A stretch of 64,000 nt of DNA from Lichenifustis flavocetrariae (GTDB taxonomy: Bacteria; Pseudomonadota; Alphaproteobacteria; Rhizobiales; Beijerinckiaceae): contig NZ_JAMOIM010000020.1 of NCBI RefSeq assembly GCF_026130545.1, positions 1 through 64,000 on the forward strand. The letters are read 5' to 3'. This document shows positions 15,750-24,967 of the stretch, one piece after another. Each line of letters starts with the position of its first letter. Within the stretch, counting starts at the first letter, position 1. Made by a program: the position numbers and the translations under genes. The notes under the pieces were generated by a model. The model was not told where the DNA came from, did not search any database, and was given only the letters and a program-made list of their open reading frames with translations.

Positions 15750-18700
15750 ATGGCCACCCTCCTCCTACGTTCGGCGGGTGCCGCCATCGGTACGGCCCTC
15801 GGCGGCCCCTTGGGCGGCCTCATCGGCGGCGCGCTTGGCGCCGTGGGTGGGGCCGTCGTCGACACTCTGCTGATCAACGCATTGACGTCGCGCAAGAGCC
15901 GGGCGGCGCAGCTCGATGCCATCAACATCACCAATTCGACCGAGGGCACTCCCGTCCGCAAGCTGTGGGGCCGCATGCGGCTCGGCGGCAACGTCATCTG
16001 GTGCACGCAGTTCAACACGTTCACGACAAAGGAAAAGACGGCCTCCTCGTCGGGAAAGGGGTTTGGCGGGTCGACCAAGACGACCGTCACGCATTACACG
16101 CTGAGTTTCGCCGTCGCCTTCTGCGAGGGCGGCGACAGCGTGCAGCTCGGTCGCGTCTGGGCGGACGGCAACACGCTCGACCTCAGCCAGGTGTCTTACG
16201 CGTTCTACAACGGCTCCGAGAACCAACTGCCCGACGCCTTCATGGAATCGGTCGAAGGCACCGGCTTCGTCCCGGCCTATCGCGGCACGGCCTATCTGGT
16301 TTTCTATAGCCTGAACCTCGACGCCTTCGGCAACCGCATGCCGCAGATCTCGGCCGAGATCATCCGCACACCGCCGATCCCCGATCCCGACGACCTCACC
16401 AACCTGCTGCGCTCGGTCGCGCTACTGCCGGGGGCGGGGGAATTCGTGCTGAACACCACCATCGTCAAATCGTCCGACGGCTTCGGCAACTGGTTTCCCG
16501 AGAACGAGCACACGCCGCTCGGGGCCTCCGACATCCAGGTCTCGCTGCTGCAGCTCGACGAGACCCTGCCGAACCGCGCCGCCGTCTCACTGATCGTCAC
16601 ATGGTTCGGCACGGACCTCCGCGCCGGCGCCTGCACCATCACGCCGAAGGTGGAGACCCATATCAAAACGGTCACGCCGAGCACGGCGGAATGGTCGGTC
16701 GCGGGATTCACCCGCGCGACCGCGCCGCTCGTCAGCCAGATCGATCCCGCGAGCCTCGACCCGACCGGCCTGGCCGGTTCGGCGCCACCAACCGGTCTCG
16801 TGCCCGCCTTCGGGGGCACGCCGTCCGACTCCTCGGTGTTGGAGGCCATCGCGGACATGAAGGGGAGGGGCCTTCGGGTGATGTTCTACCCCTTCGTGAT
16901 GATGGACATCCCGGCCGGCAACGGCCTGCCGGATCCCTATGGCGGCGCGGAACAGGCCGCGTACCCGTGGCGCGGCCGGATCACCTGTTTCCCCGGCCCA
17001 AGTCAGGCCGGAACCGTCGACAAGACGGCGGCAGCGGCCGATCAGATCGACGCCTTCTTCGCCCAATACCACGCCATGGTGACCCATTACGCGAACCTCT
17101 GCGTGAGTGCCGGCGGTGTGGACAGCTTCATCATCGGCTCGGAACTCGTCGGCCTCACGCAAGTCCGGTCGAGTTCCGGTGACGGCACCTATCCGGCCGT
17201 GCAAGCCCTGAAGGCGCTGGCCGCGACCGTGAAGGGCATCGTGGGTCCGGCGTGCCGGGTCGGCTACGCCGCCGATTGGACGGAATACCATTCCCATCGT
17301 CCCGGCGATGGCTCGCACGACGTCATCTTCAACATGGACCCGCTGTGGTCCGATCCCAACATCGACTTCATCGGCATCGACAATTACCTGCCGATGTCGG
17401 ATTGGCGCGACGGCGTGCCCAATATCGATGCCGATCCGGTCACCGGCCCCTTCACGATCTACGACAAGGCCTATCTCGCGCGAAACATCGAGGGCGGCGA
17501 GGATTACGATTGGTATTACGCCAGCGCGGCCGACCGCCTGTCGCAGACCCGCACGCCGATCGTCGATACGGCCTATGCGGAGCACTGGGTCTTCCGGCAG
17601 AAGGACATCCGGTCGTGGTGGTCGAACCCCCATCGCTCACGGCCGGGCGGCGTCCACGCGAGCGGCGCGACCGGTTATGCGGCGCAGGGCAAGCCGATCT
17701 GGTTCACTGAATTCGGCTGCCCGGCGGTCGACAAGGGGCCAAACCAGCCGAACGTCTTCTACGATCCGAAATCATCGGAAAGCGCGCTGCCGTATTTCTC
17801 GCGCGGCTCGAAGGACGACCCTGTCCAGCGCGCCTATCTGGAGACCATGCTGGCCTACTGGCGGGATAACGCGCCGACGTCGCCCGTCTATGGTGGGCCG
17901 ATGCTGACAACGGACAACATGTTCGCCTGGGCCTGGGACGCGCGGCCCTTCCCCGACTTCCCCGGCCGCACCGCCGTCTGGCACGACACGCCGAACTACG
18001 AGCTCGGTCACTGGCTCACCGGCCGGGCCGGCGAGGTGCCGCTCAAATGGATCATCGCCGAGCTCTGCGCGGTCGTCGGCGTCACTGCCTTTGACACCGC
18101 GGATCTGCTCAGCGCCTCGACCCTGGTGCTCGGCTATGCGACCGACTCGATCGCCAGCCCGCGCGACATGTTGGCCGGGCTGATGGATGCGTTTCAATTC
18201 GACGCCCGCGAGTCCGGTGGGCGAATCGAGTTCCTCGCCAAAGGGAACGTCCGGGTCACAGCCCTGACCGACGCAGATCTCGTGATCGACGGCGACACCG
18301 ACCCTGGCTACAGCTTCACCCGCGCGTCCGACACCGATCTGCCCGGCGCCGTGCGTCTCTCCTTCGCGGATCCGTTCCGCGCCTATGCCTCGGCCGGGGT
18401 CGAGAGCCGCAAAGCCATTGGCAACAGCCAGAACGTCGCCCAGGTCTCGACCGCCGCCGCGCTCGATGGCGCCTATGCGGCGGATGTCGCCGCGAGCGTC
18501 CTGCAGCAGACCTGGGCCGCCCGCGAGACCGGCGCCATCAAGGTCCCGCCCTCGCGCCTCTCACTCGATGCCGGTGACGCCGTTACCGTGACGGTCGACG
18601 GCGTCACCTTGGCGTTCCGCATCAAGTCGGTCGAGACCACGACCTATCGGGCGCTCGATCTCGTCGGCTTCGACCCATCTTTGCTGGTGGTCGGCTCACC

Positions 18701-19688
18701 CCCGGTCGGTCAGCCCGGCGCGCCGCGCATCGGTGCCTTCGGGCCTCCAGTGATCGAATTCATGGAGCTGCCGCCCGTCACCGGCCAGGAAGCCGAGATC
18801 TGGGCGCCGCGCATCGCGGCCTATGGCAACCCCTGGGCCGGCATCGATGTCTATCGCGCCAATGGCGGGGACGGCTGGACCTATGTCTCGACCGTGGAGA
18901 CGCCCGCCATCATGGGCGAACTCACGAGCCCGCTCTATGCCGGCCCGGTCGACCGCTGGGACCGCGGCAACGTGGTCTATGTCCGGTTCTACGGCTCAGC
19001 CAATCTGTTGACCCTCGCCGAGGCGCAGGTCTTGGCCGGGGGCGGCGCGATCGGGGTCAAGAATGCCGACGGGACTTGGGAGGTCCTGCAGTACCAGAAC
19101 GCGACGCTCACGGGCCAGAACAGCTATGCGCTCTCGAAGCTGTTGCGCAGCCAACTCGGCACCGAAGGCGCGATGCGCAATCCCGTCGCGACGGGTGCCC
19201 GCGTCGTCGTGCTCGACGCCAATACGCTCACGCCGCTCGATATGGTCCTCGACAATCGTTCGCTGGCGCAGAACCTGCGCTACGGCCCGAGCCTCTATCC
19301 GGTGACCGATGCGAGTTACACGGAAACCACGATGCAGGGCGCGCCGGTTGGCCTGCGACCCTTCTCGGTCAGCCAGATCGCGGGAACGCGACTGTCCTCC
19401 GGCGATGTCGCCTTCACCTGGCAACGGCGCACGCGCTTCGCGGGGGATTCCTGGGATGCCGCGACCGTCCCGCTCAACGAGGACGTCGAGGCGTATGATG
19501 TCGAGGTGCTGTCGGGCGGCGCGGTGATCAGGACAGTGTCGGGATTGCCCTCGCCCGACTGGACTTATCCGGCCGCGCAGCAGGCGGCCGATTTTGGTGG
19601 TTTGCAGACGGTATATACGCTCAATGTGTACCAGTTGTCGGTGCTGTACGGGCGGGGGCAGGTTGCGACGCGAACTGTTTATTGCTGA
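15750..19688 (+). CDS. TIM-barrel megatron baseplate protein (GTA g15-like)
   Basis: A 1312-residue tail-tip protein. A Gly/Ala-rich hydrophobic N-terminus (GTALGGPLGGLIGGALGAVGG) is followed by a beta-rich region to about 320. A GTA-type TIM-barrel, glycoside-hydrolase-like domain covers about 350-740 (IIGSELVGLTQ, FIGIDNYLPMSDWRD, GKPIWFTEFGCPAVDKG). Then come a phage-tail domain at about 770-900 and a C-terminal receptor-side region. The FTEFGCPAVDKG motif is the signature of GTA and related megatrons. In RcGTA this protein forms the baseplate spike that contacts the host. The length matches the family. ATG 15750 is at the expected start; 77 bases separate it from the GIY-YIG-like gene. 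Confidence 0.9.
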   Translation: MATLLLRSAGAAIGTALGGPLGGLIGGALGAVGGAVVDTLLINALTSRKSRAAQLDAINITNSTEGTPVRKLWGRMRLGGNVIWCTQFNTFTTKEKTASSSGKGFGGSTKTTVTHYTLSFAVAFCEGGDSVQLGRVWADGNTLDLSQVSYAFYNGSENQLPDAFMESVEGTGFVPAYRGTAYLVFYSLNLDAFGNRMPQISAEIIRTPPIPDPDDLTNLLRSVALLPGAGEFVLNTTIVKSSDGFGNWFPENEHTPLGASDIQVSLLQLDETLPNRAAVSLIVTWFGTDLRAGACTITPKVETHIKTVTPSTAEWSVAGFTRATAPLVSQIDPASLDPTGLAGSAPPTGLVPAFGGTPSDSSVLEAIADMKGRGLRVMFYPFVMMDIPAGNGLPDPYGGAEQAAYPWRGRITCFPGPSQAGTVDKTAAAADQIDAFFAQYHAMVTHYANLCVSAGGVDSFIIGSELVGLTQVRSSSGDGTYPAVQALKALAATVKGIVGPACRVGYAADWTEYHSHRPGDGSHDVIFNMDPLWSDPNIDFIGIDNYLPMSDWRDGVPNIDADPVTGPFTIYDKAYLARNIEGGEDYDWYYASAADRLSQTRTPIVDTAYAEHWVFRQKDIRSWWSNPHRSRPGGVHASGATGYAAQGKPIWFTEFGCPAVDKGPNQPNVFYDPKSSESALPYFSRGSKDDPVQRAYLETMLAYWRDNAPTSPVYGGPMLTTDNMFAWAWDARPFPDFPGRTAVWHDTPNYELGHWLTGRAGEVPLKWIIAELCAVVGVTAFDTADLLSASTLVLGYATDSIASPRDMLAGLMDAFQFDARESGGRIEFLAKGNVRVTALTDADLVIDGDTDPGYSFTRASDTDLPGAVRLSFADPFRAYASAGVESRKAIGNSQNVAQVSTAAALDGAYAADVAASVLQQTWAARETGAIKVPPSRLSLDAGDAVTVTVDGVTLAFRIKSVETTTYRALDLVGFDPSLLVVGSPPVGQPGAPRIGAFGPPVIEFMELPPVTGQEAEIWAPRIAAYGNPWAGIDVYRANGGDGWTYVSTVETPAIMGELTSPLYAGPVDRWDRGNVVYVRFYGSANLLTLAEAQVLAGGGAIGVKNADGTWEVLQYQNATLTGQNSYALSKLLRSQLGTEGAMRNPVATGARVVVLDANTLTPLDMVLDNRSLAQNLRYGPSLYPVTDASYTETTMQGAPVGLRPFSVSQIAGTRLSSGDVAFTWQRRTRFAGDSWDAATVPLNEDVEAYDVEVLSGGAVIRTVSGLPSPDWTYPAAQQAADFGGLQTVYTLNVYQLSVLYGRGQVATRTVYC

Positions 19689-19848
19689 GATCCACAATTG
19701 GGAACAGTATAATCGTTTTCCTGCAATTCCTTCAAATATGACATATATAGATTGGATGCATTCTTCAGATTTCGGTGCTGGCCATTTACGCATGTTGAGC
19801 TCATCGTCTCATGCGTGAGATGTTTCCATCAATAGTCACGGTGGGCTA

Positions 19849-20733
19849 ATGCCAGTCCCGAGCTCAATCCCGCGGAAGCTCTACATTGACCACAGCGTCG
19901 TATCGAATCCCGACTGGTGGCCCTACGTCCACCAGGCGCTTTCGTCAGGTACCGTCCGGGTAGCTCTTTCGGTCTGGAATCTGTTTGAGATTGGTGCGGC
20001 TTCCGATCGGGCGCAAAAGGAAGAGCGGCTGAGATTTATTGAAAGCCTAGACCCTCTATGGATGGTTGAGAGGCGAGGTGTGCAGATGCAGGAAGTGCGA
20101 CGATTTCTTTGGAAATACTACTTCGATCATCCAGCAGATGAAATTGTCGTTTCAAGCCCGCATTTATCGGTTGTTGATTTTTTTCTATCTAAGCGCACCA
20201 CGCGCATAGGGCTAACTGCTCGCCAATTCATAGGTGAGCTAGATTACGATCTGCTCAATCCTCTAAAAGACTTTTCGCCCCAAGCGCAAACAGCCCTTCA
20301 GAGGGTGGAGGCCGCAGAACATAAAGCGAAGGATCAAGAAATCTTTTTGGCATGGTTGACGAATTCTATTCCTCTTGAAGGCCCACACGGTCGCGTCATG
20401 TCTGTTTCCCGGAGGATAGAGTTAGCCCAATTCTGCTACGAAAGGCGCAAAGCTTTTTTCGTCGCATGTCCTGCCATGGCTGTCGAAGTTTCTCTTACAA
20501 CCGACAGGGCGCGAGACCGCTCGCGCAACCCCACCCGTTCGGACGGGCCAGACGCGAGTCATACAGTGATGGCGCTATCCTATTGCGATATCTTCTTCAC
20601 ACGAGATCGCCACCAAGGAAATAGCGCAGGGGCCGTCCGCCGAATGCTCAAAGGTCTAAGTCTTGCTTATGTTTGTGTTGAACCCAAGCAACTGAGCAAA
20701 TTACTACAGACAGGCGTCTCAACCATAACTTGA
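19849..20733 (+). CDS. PIN-like domain protein, accessory cargo
   Basis: A 294-residue protein not seen in standard tail modules. It has acidic residues in the order of the PIN-like RNase fold: Asp14 in LYIDHSVVSN, Glu47 in SVWNLFEIG, and Asp235, Asp247 and Asp253 in PDASHTVMALSYCDIFFTRD. A helical insert of about 150 residues lies between the first and last motifs. A 60-base sample at 20101-20160 is about 42% G+C against clearly GC-rich neighbours, so it is a recent arrival. It has its own 160-base upstream gap and no small antitoxin partner beside it. A stand-alone PIN-like protein in a prophage may be a defence or superinfection-exclusion factor; that is inference. Confidence 0.6.
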   Translation: MPVPSSIPRKLYIDHSVVSNPDWWPYVHQALSSGTVRVALSVWNLFEIGAASDRAQKEERLRFIESLDPLWMVERRGVQMQEVRRFLWKYYFDHPADEIVVSSPHLSVVDFFLSKRTTRIGLTARQFIGELDYDLLNPLKDFSPQAQTALQRVEAAEHKAKDQEIFLAWLTNSIPLEGPHGRVMSVSRRIELAQFCYERRKAFFVACPAMAVEVSLTTDRARDRSRNPTRSDGPDASHTVMALSYCDIFFTRDRHQGNSAGAVRRMLKGLSLAYVCVEPKQLSKLLQTGVSTIT

Positions 20734-20973
20734 GAAGGTCCCCGCCAAATGGGGATTTGCGAGCCAGATCTTTGATAGTCACCGAATGCACGACGAACTC
20801 AGCGCGGCGGAAGCGTCCTTACAAGATCTGAACAGATCACGATTTGCACCGCATGACGGCGCCGCACCTTTCAAATCCTCCCTTACCGCTCCGCGCTCGA
20901 CCCGGGTCATACGCTCATGGGGAAAGGCGGCAATCCGGTCGCGTTAACGCCCATTTACCGGAGACGTATCACT

Positions 20974-21372
20974 TTGAGCACTAGCCCCAACCTGCAGCTT
21001 CCTTTCCTCGACGCGAACCAGAACCAGAAGCACGTCACCCACAATGCGGCGCTCTCGATCCTCGACGCTCTCGTGAATTGCAACGTCGTGAGCACCGTCC
21101 TGACATCGCCGCCCACCGGCCCGGGCGACGGGCAATGTTGGATCGTCGGTGCCGGTGCGACGGGCGCCTGGGCCGGGAAGGATCTGCAACTGGCCGCGTG
21201 GCAGGACGGGGCGTGGTCGTTCTTCGTGCCGAAGACCGGGTTCACGGCCTTCTCGGACGACCGCGCGGCGCTTCTCGCCTGGACCGGCGCGACTTGGGCG
21301 CCGGCCGTGCCGGCAACGGGCGGCGCTTCGAGCGCGGCCACCTCCTTCGTTCAAGCTCTGATCTTCGGGTGA
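20974..21372 (+). CDS. DUF2793 tail-associated protein
   Basis: A 132-residue protein of the DUF2793 family, which accompanies GTA-like tails and probably attaches to the tail tip or fibres. Hallmarks are LQLPFLDANQNQKHVTHN at the start, GDGQCWIVGAGATGAWAG and FFVPKTGFTAF. The start is most likely TTG 20974, with CCGGAG nine bases upstream, because family members begin here; an ATG at 20917 would add 19 unrelated residues. Confidence 0.85.
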   Translation: MSTSPNLQLPFLDANQNQKHVTHNAALSILDALVNCNVVSTVLTSPPTGPGDGQCWIVGAGATGAWAGKDLQLAAWQDGAWSFFVPKTGFTAFSDDRAALLAWTGATWAPAVPATGGASSAATSFVQALIFG

Positions 21373-21376
21373 CGCG

Positions 21377-22132
21377 ATGAAGCGGCCGATCACGCCAAGC
21401 TATACGTTCACGCCGGGGACGGGCGGCAGCCCCGGCACGCTCAACCTGTCCGGCATCTCCGGCTTCTCGATCGCGAGCCTCTTCGCGGTCATCGATCTCA
21501 AGACCGGCGCTCTGATCTATGCGCCGCTGGCCGGCTACGGCTATTCGGCGCTTTCGGGCACAACCCTGACACTGCAGGCCTCGATGTCGGGCCTCAGCGC
21601 CGCCGATCCGCTGCTGATCCTCTATGACGACGGTGGCAAGCCAGCCGAGGATGCCTCCGTTCAGGCGGTCGTCACCGCGCTCGGCACGCTCAACAGCGAT
21701 CTCGCGACGAACCATTCGGACCTCGCGACGCTCCACACCGATGTCGGCTCGACGCTGCATGCCGATCTCGCCGCCATCCTGACCAAGCTCGGGACGCGGC
21801 TGTCGGTCTCGGTCGATGCCGACACGCTCACAAGTCTGCCGGTCACGATCGGCAAGACCGCGATGGCCGGCGATGCCGCCATCACGGCAGGCGGTACGGC
21901 CCAGACGCTGTTTTCCGGCGCCACGCCCGCCAATGGATGGAAGATCGCCAATCCCGATCCGGCCGAAGACCTTTGGGTCTCGGATTCGACCACGGCCGCG
22001 CCGAACGGCCAAGGCTCCACGCGCGTCCCGGCCGGCGGCATCGTCACAACCGAGCCGGGCGAAAAACCCTGCGGCCCGGTGAGCGTCTATGGCGCCACGA
22101 CCGGCCATTTCATCACCGCGAGGGCCTGGTAA
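21377..22132 (+). CDS. Hypothetical tail-fibre-like protein
   Basis: A 251-residue protein. The N-terminal 90 residues (TPSYTFTPGTGGSPGTLNLSG, GYGYSAL) look like a small beta domain, followed by a helical or coiled stretch (LNSDLATNHSDLATLHTDVGS) and a C-terminal beta domain with SGATPANGWKIANP and VSDSTTAAPNGQG, resembling short tail-attached adaptor proteins. There is no signal or membrane segment. It ends in TAATG, overlapping the SGNH hydrolase start. I infer a tail-fibre or receptor-binding adaptor from position and repeat pattern. Confidence 0.6.
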   Translation: MKRPITPSYTFTPGTGGSPGTLNLSGISGFSIASLFAVIDLKTGALIYAPLAGYGYSALSGTTLTLQASMSGLSAADPLLILYDDGGKPAEDASVQAVVTALGTLNSDLATNHSDLATLHTDVGSTLHADLAAILTKLGTRLSVSVDADTLTSLPVTIGKTAMAGDAAITAGGTAQTLFSGATPANGWKIANPDPAEDLWVSDSTTAAPNGQGSTRVPAGGIVTTEPGEKPCGPVSVYGATTGHFITARAW

Positions 22133-24261
22133 TGAGCGGCAATTCCTTTCCCTCCGTGGCGCCGCCGATTGTCTCGAGCCTGCCCAACTGGTTCGCGCGC
22201 GCGTCGAAGGCCGCCGAAAGCGGCTTCAACAACGACACGATCTGCTTCTGGGGCGATTCCACCACGGCCACCTGCGGCGGCTGGTTCGGCGCCTGCCCGC
22301 TGCCCGTCACGACGCCGACCTTCGGGTCGGCCCGCTTTGTGATGCTGCACCAGAAGACGGGCGAAAATCTCGCGGGCACCCGCATCCTCAATTTCGGCAA
22401 CACCGGCGCGGCACTCGCCACCGCCTTGCAGGAACCTTCGGCGGCCGCCTTCAACATCACCCGGCTTCTTTCGGCCAGCCAGCAGATCTATTGGCCGGCC
22501 GCCAATCCACCCGTCGCCGGCGACACGATCACCATCGGCGGCACGGTCTGGACCTGGATCGCCAATGGCGCGACGCCTTCGGGCAACCAGATGGCGCTCG
22601 GCACGAGTTTCGGCGGTTCGATCACCAATCTGGTCGCGGCCCTGACGGCCTCGACCGACGCCCAGACGGCCAGGAACAATTACGCGAGCCGCTCGTCGAA
22701 CTACGATGTCTCCTATGCGCTCGACATCTGGTCGAAGGTTGCAGGGCCGGCCGGCTCCGGACAGGCCATCGCGTGTTCGACCACGGGGGCCCAGATCAAC
22801 GGCACGCCTGTGCTGCAGGTGCCCGGGCTCATCGTGATGTGCTGGGGCATCAACGATGTCCGCACCGGCACCACGACGCAAGCCCAGCTGGTGGCCCTGC
22901 TCAGCAAGGCGATCAACCGCGTCCGCGCGGTGTTGCCCGCGACCGACATCGTGCTCTGGGGTCCGAATTCCTTCCTGACCGACGATCCGACAGGCGCCGG
23001 GCTCGTCACGCCGAGCGCCAATGCGCAAGCCTATACGACGCTGCTCTATGGCGCTTACGAGCAGCTCAAGAACGTCTGGCCCAATGTGCTCGTGCTGCAG
23101 AAGCAGGACATCTTCGGCAAGAGCTGCTTCACCTATGCGGCCTCGGGTGGCGCGGGCCAGAGCTGGATGTCCGACCAGCTGCACCCGACGCCCGGCGCCC
23201 AGACCCAGATGGCCGACTGGCTCGCGCCCCTCATCGGCTTCAAGAAGCCCTTCAGCCCCCAACGCGCCAATCTCGCCCGCCTCGCAAAGCCCGCCGCCCC
23301 CTACACGATCTACAGCCGCGAGGTCGAGGACACGGCCTTCTACACGACGATCGGCCAGGGGCTCTGGGTCGGCCAAGGCAATGTCTCGGGCCAGGACTAT
23401 CTCGACTTCTACCTGCCCGGCGCCCGCTACAAGGAGATCTTGCCCGGCGACGTCGTGCAGATGGGTGCCGGCGGCCCGGTGTTTCAGTTCCCGCTGACCG
23501 CCACGGCCTACGACCTCAACACCACGACGACGCGGCTCGGTTCGCTCGGCACCGGTCTCCTGCCGGTCATCTCGGGTGGCATGGTCACGGTCTTCCGCCC
23601 CAATTTCGACTGGGACGCGACCGTGCAGAGCTACATGCAGCAGGCCAACGCTTATCCGTACCGGCGCCGCTTCTACGCGGCGGCGGCGGGATCGGGCTAT
23701 CTCCGGCTCTATCCGCTCGCGCAGAACACGCGCGACCCGGCCAATCTGGCCATCAATGCCGCGACGGATGTCGTTGTGGTGCCGGGGATCGGCGCGATCA
23801 CGGGCTATCAGGCCTATCAGTTCACCGGCACGGCCAACTGGCAGATCGCGCTGTCGGGGACCGACTTCACCGCGATCAAGAACGGCTACGTCTGGGTCTT
23901 CTCGCCTTTCCCGTCTCGCGAGGTGATGGAAAATGCCTTCGAGCCGATGCGCCTCAATATTGTGGGCCTCACTTCAAATGTGACCAAGGTCCTGAGCATC
24001 GCGGCGCGTGGTGCCGGCAAGGTCAACAAAGTCTACTGCACCCTCGGCACGGCCGGCACGACAGATCTGACCGTCACCCTGAAGGTCAACGGCACGACGG
24101 TCGTCACCTTCACGATCACGGCCAATCACCTGGGTCTCTCCTCGACCTCCTGGGCGGCCGGCGCGTCCTTCTGGATCTTTCAGGGGCAGACGATCGAGTG
24201 GGATCTGTCGGGCGGCACCGGCTGTGCGGATCTGGCGATCGTGCTGGACGTGGGGGGGTAA
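22132..24261 (+). CDS. SGNH/GDSL hydrolase tail protein
   Basis: A 709-residue protein. The SGNH catalytic set is visible: Ser in FWGDSTTA (about residue 43), Gly near IRILNFGNTG (about 86), Asn in CWGINDVRTG (about 240) and the Asp/His pair in SDQLHPTPGAQTQM (about 350). The remaining 340 residues are beta-rich and Thr/Gly-rich, as in receptor-binding tips. Such enzymes deacetylate surface polysaccharide, so this is probably a tail-tip esterase acting on host capsule or LPS. Its 3' end overlaps the antisense antitoxin gene by 82 bases. Confidence 0.8.
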   Translation: MSGNSFPSVAPPIVSSLPNWFARASKAAESGFNNDTICFWGDSTTATCGGWFGACPLPVTTPTFGSARFVMLHQKTGENLAGTRILNFGNTGAALATALQEPSAAAFNITRLLSASQQIYWPAANPPVAGDTITIGGTVWTWIANGATPSGNQMALGTSFGGSITNLVAALTASTDAQTARNNYASRSSNYDVSYALDIWSKVAGPAGSGQAIACSTTGAQINGTPVLQVPGLIVMCWGINDVRTGTTTQAQLVALLSKAINRVRAVLPATDIVLWGPNSFLTDDPTGAGLVTPSANAQAYTTLLYGAYEQLKNVWPNVLVLQKQDIFGKSCFTYAASGGAGQSWMSDQLHPTPGAQTQMADWLAPLIGFKKPFSPQRANLARLAKPAAPYTIYSREVEDTAFYTTIGQGLWVGQGNVSGQDYLDFYLPGARYKEILPGDVVQMGAGGPVFQFPLTATAYDLNTTTTRLGSLGTGLLPVISGGMVTVFRPNFDWDATVQSYMQQANAYPYRRRFYAAAAGSGYLRLYPLAQNTRDPANLAINAATDVVVVPGIGAITGYQAYQFTGTANWQIALSGTDFTAIKNGYVWVFSPFPSREVMENAFEPMRLNIVGLTSNVTKVLSIAARGAGKVNKVYCTLGTAGTTDLTVTLKVNGTTVVTFTITANHLGLSSTSWAAGASFWIFQGQTIEWDLSGGTGCADLAIVLDVGG

Positions 24262-24608
24262 AGTTTCTCCTCGGCCAGAACCTCGAACGCGCGTTGCGGA
24301 TCGGCGTCGACGAGCGCGAATAAGGAGATCGCGACCGGATCTGGCCGGGTCCGCCCCTGTTCCCAGTTCCGCAGCGTCGCCACGGGAATCCGAAGGCCGC
24401 GCGCGAACTTCTCCTGCGAGAGGTTCAGACGTTTACGGATGTCGGCGGGAGAGACGGCGCGGCTCAAGCCCTTGAGCGTATCGTCGGGATCGAAGCCATC
24501 TTCGGCGTTGAACCGGCGGATGTCGTCTTCGGTCAGGGCCTCGACCCTGGCTTCATCGATTCGTCCCTTGGCTTTTGCCTCCATCCCGGTCACGCGGACA
24601 ATTGCCAT
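24180..24608 (-). CDS. HTH (XRE-type) antitoxin of a BrnT-like pair
   Basis: A 142-residue protein. The N-terminal 45 residues are helical and acidic (GRIDEARVEALTEDDIRRF), and an XRE-type helix-turn-helix follows at about 60-105 (IRKRLNLSQEKFARGLRIPVATLRNWEQG). This is the antitoxin and autorepressor form that often pairs with BrnT toxins in Alphaproteobacteria. Family proteins usually end near ALVDADPQRAFEVLAEE; here another 30 or so residues are read antisense through the end of the SGNH gene, suggesting the original stop was lost at the junction. Its ATG lies inside the 3' end of the toxin frame. Confidence 0.8.
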   Translation of the reverse strand: MAIVRVTGMEAKAKGRIDEARVEALTEDDIRRFNAEDGFDPDDTLKGLSRAVSPADIRKRLNLSQEKFARGLRIPVATLRNWEQGRTRPDPVAISLFALVDADPQRAFEVLAEEKLYPPTSSTIARSAQPVPPDRSHSIVCP

Positions 24609-24858
24609 GATTTTCTCTCCTGCCGGCTAGCACGATTGACCGAGATGATCCGGCGGCTCCCTGCGTGGCCGGTGTAGACGACCTTGTAGAGCTTGCCTTC
24701 GATGAGCCCGACCGCGACCATCCGCAACTCACCGCAATCGTGACGATGGTCGACGAATTCGACGGCGAGACCCTCGAAGAGCCGCGCGGCGAAAACGAAG
24801 TCGAGACGTCGCTCCCGATAACTTCGATCGCTCTTGTCTGCGCGAATACGAACTCCAC
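24590..24858 (-). pseudogene. brnT-like toxin with a 5' frameshift
   Basis: In one frame this stretch encodes a recognisable BrnT RNase-toxin core: RERRLDFVFAARLFEGLAVEF, then LRMVAVGLIEGKLYKVVYT and the C-terminal RRIISVNRASRQER. No start codon precedes it in that frame; a stop lies about 10 codons upstream of the core. The expected N-terminus (Val-Glu-Phe-Val-Phe from GTG 24858) is present in a neighbouring frame, so a one-base deletion near codon 6 has split the gene. The span is 269 bases, one short of 90 codons. The toxin is probably inactive, leaving an orphan antitoxin. An unusual start or a sequencing error is possible. Confidence 0.65.
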
Positions 24859-24967
24859 GCGAGCCCTATGCGCTAACCGCGCATGTAAGACAAGCGATGA
24901 CCGTTACCGAGCTTGGTCTTGCCGATGCTCCACCAAGCAAACCTTCGCCTCCGTCCCGCGAGCACCC

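Noticed and set aside
24553-24858. Minus-strand frame of 101 codons starting at 24858 as a separate gene
   Set aside because: Only its first few residues match the BrnT start; the rest is out of frame with the conserved toxin core and Ser-rich.
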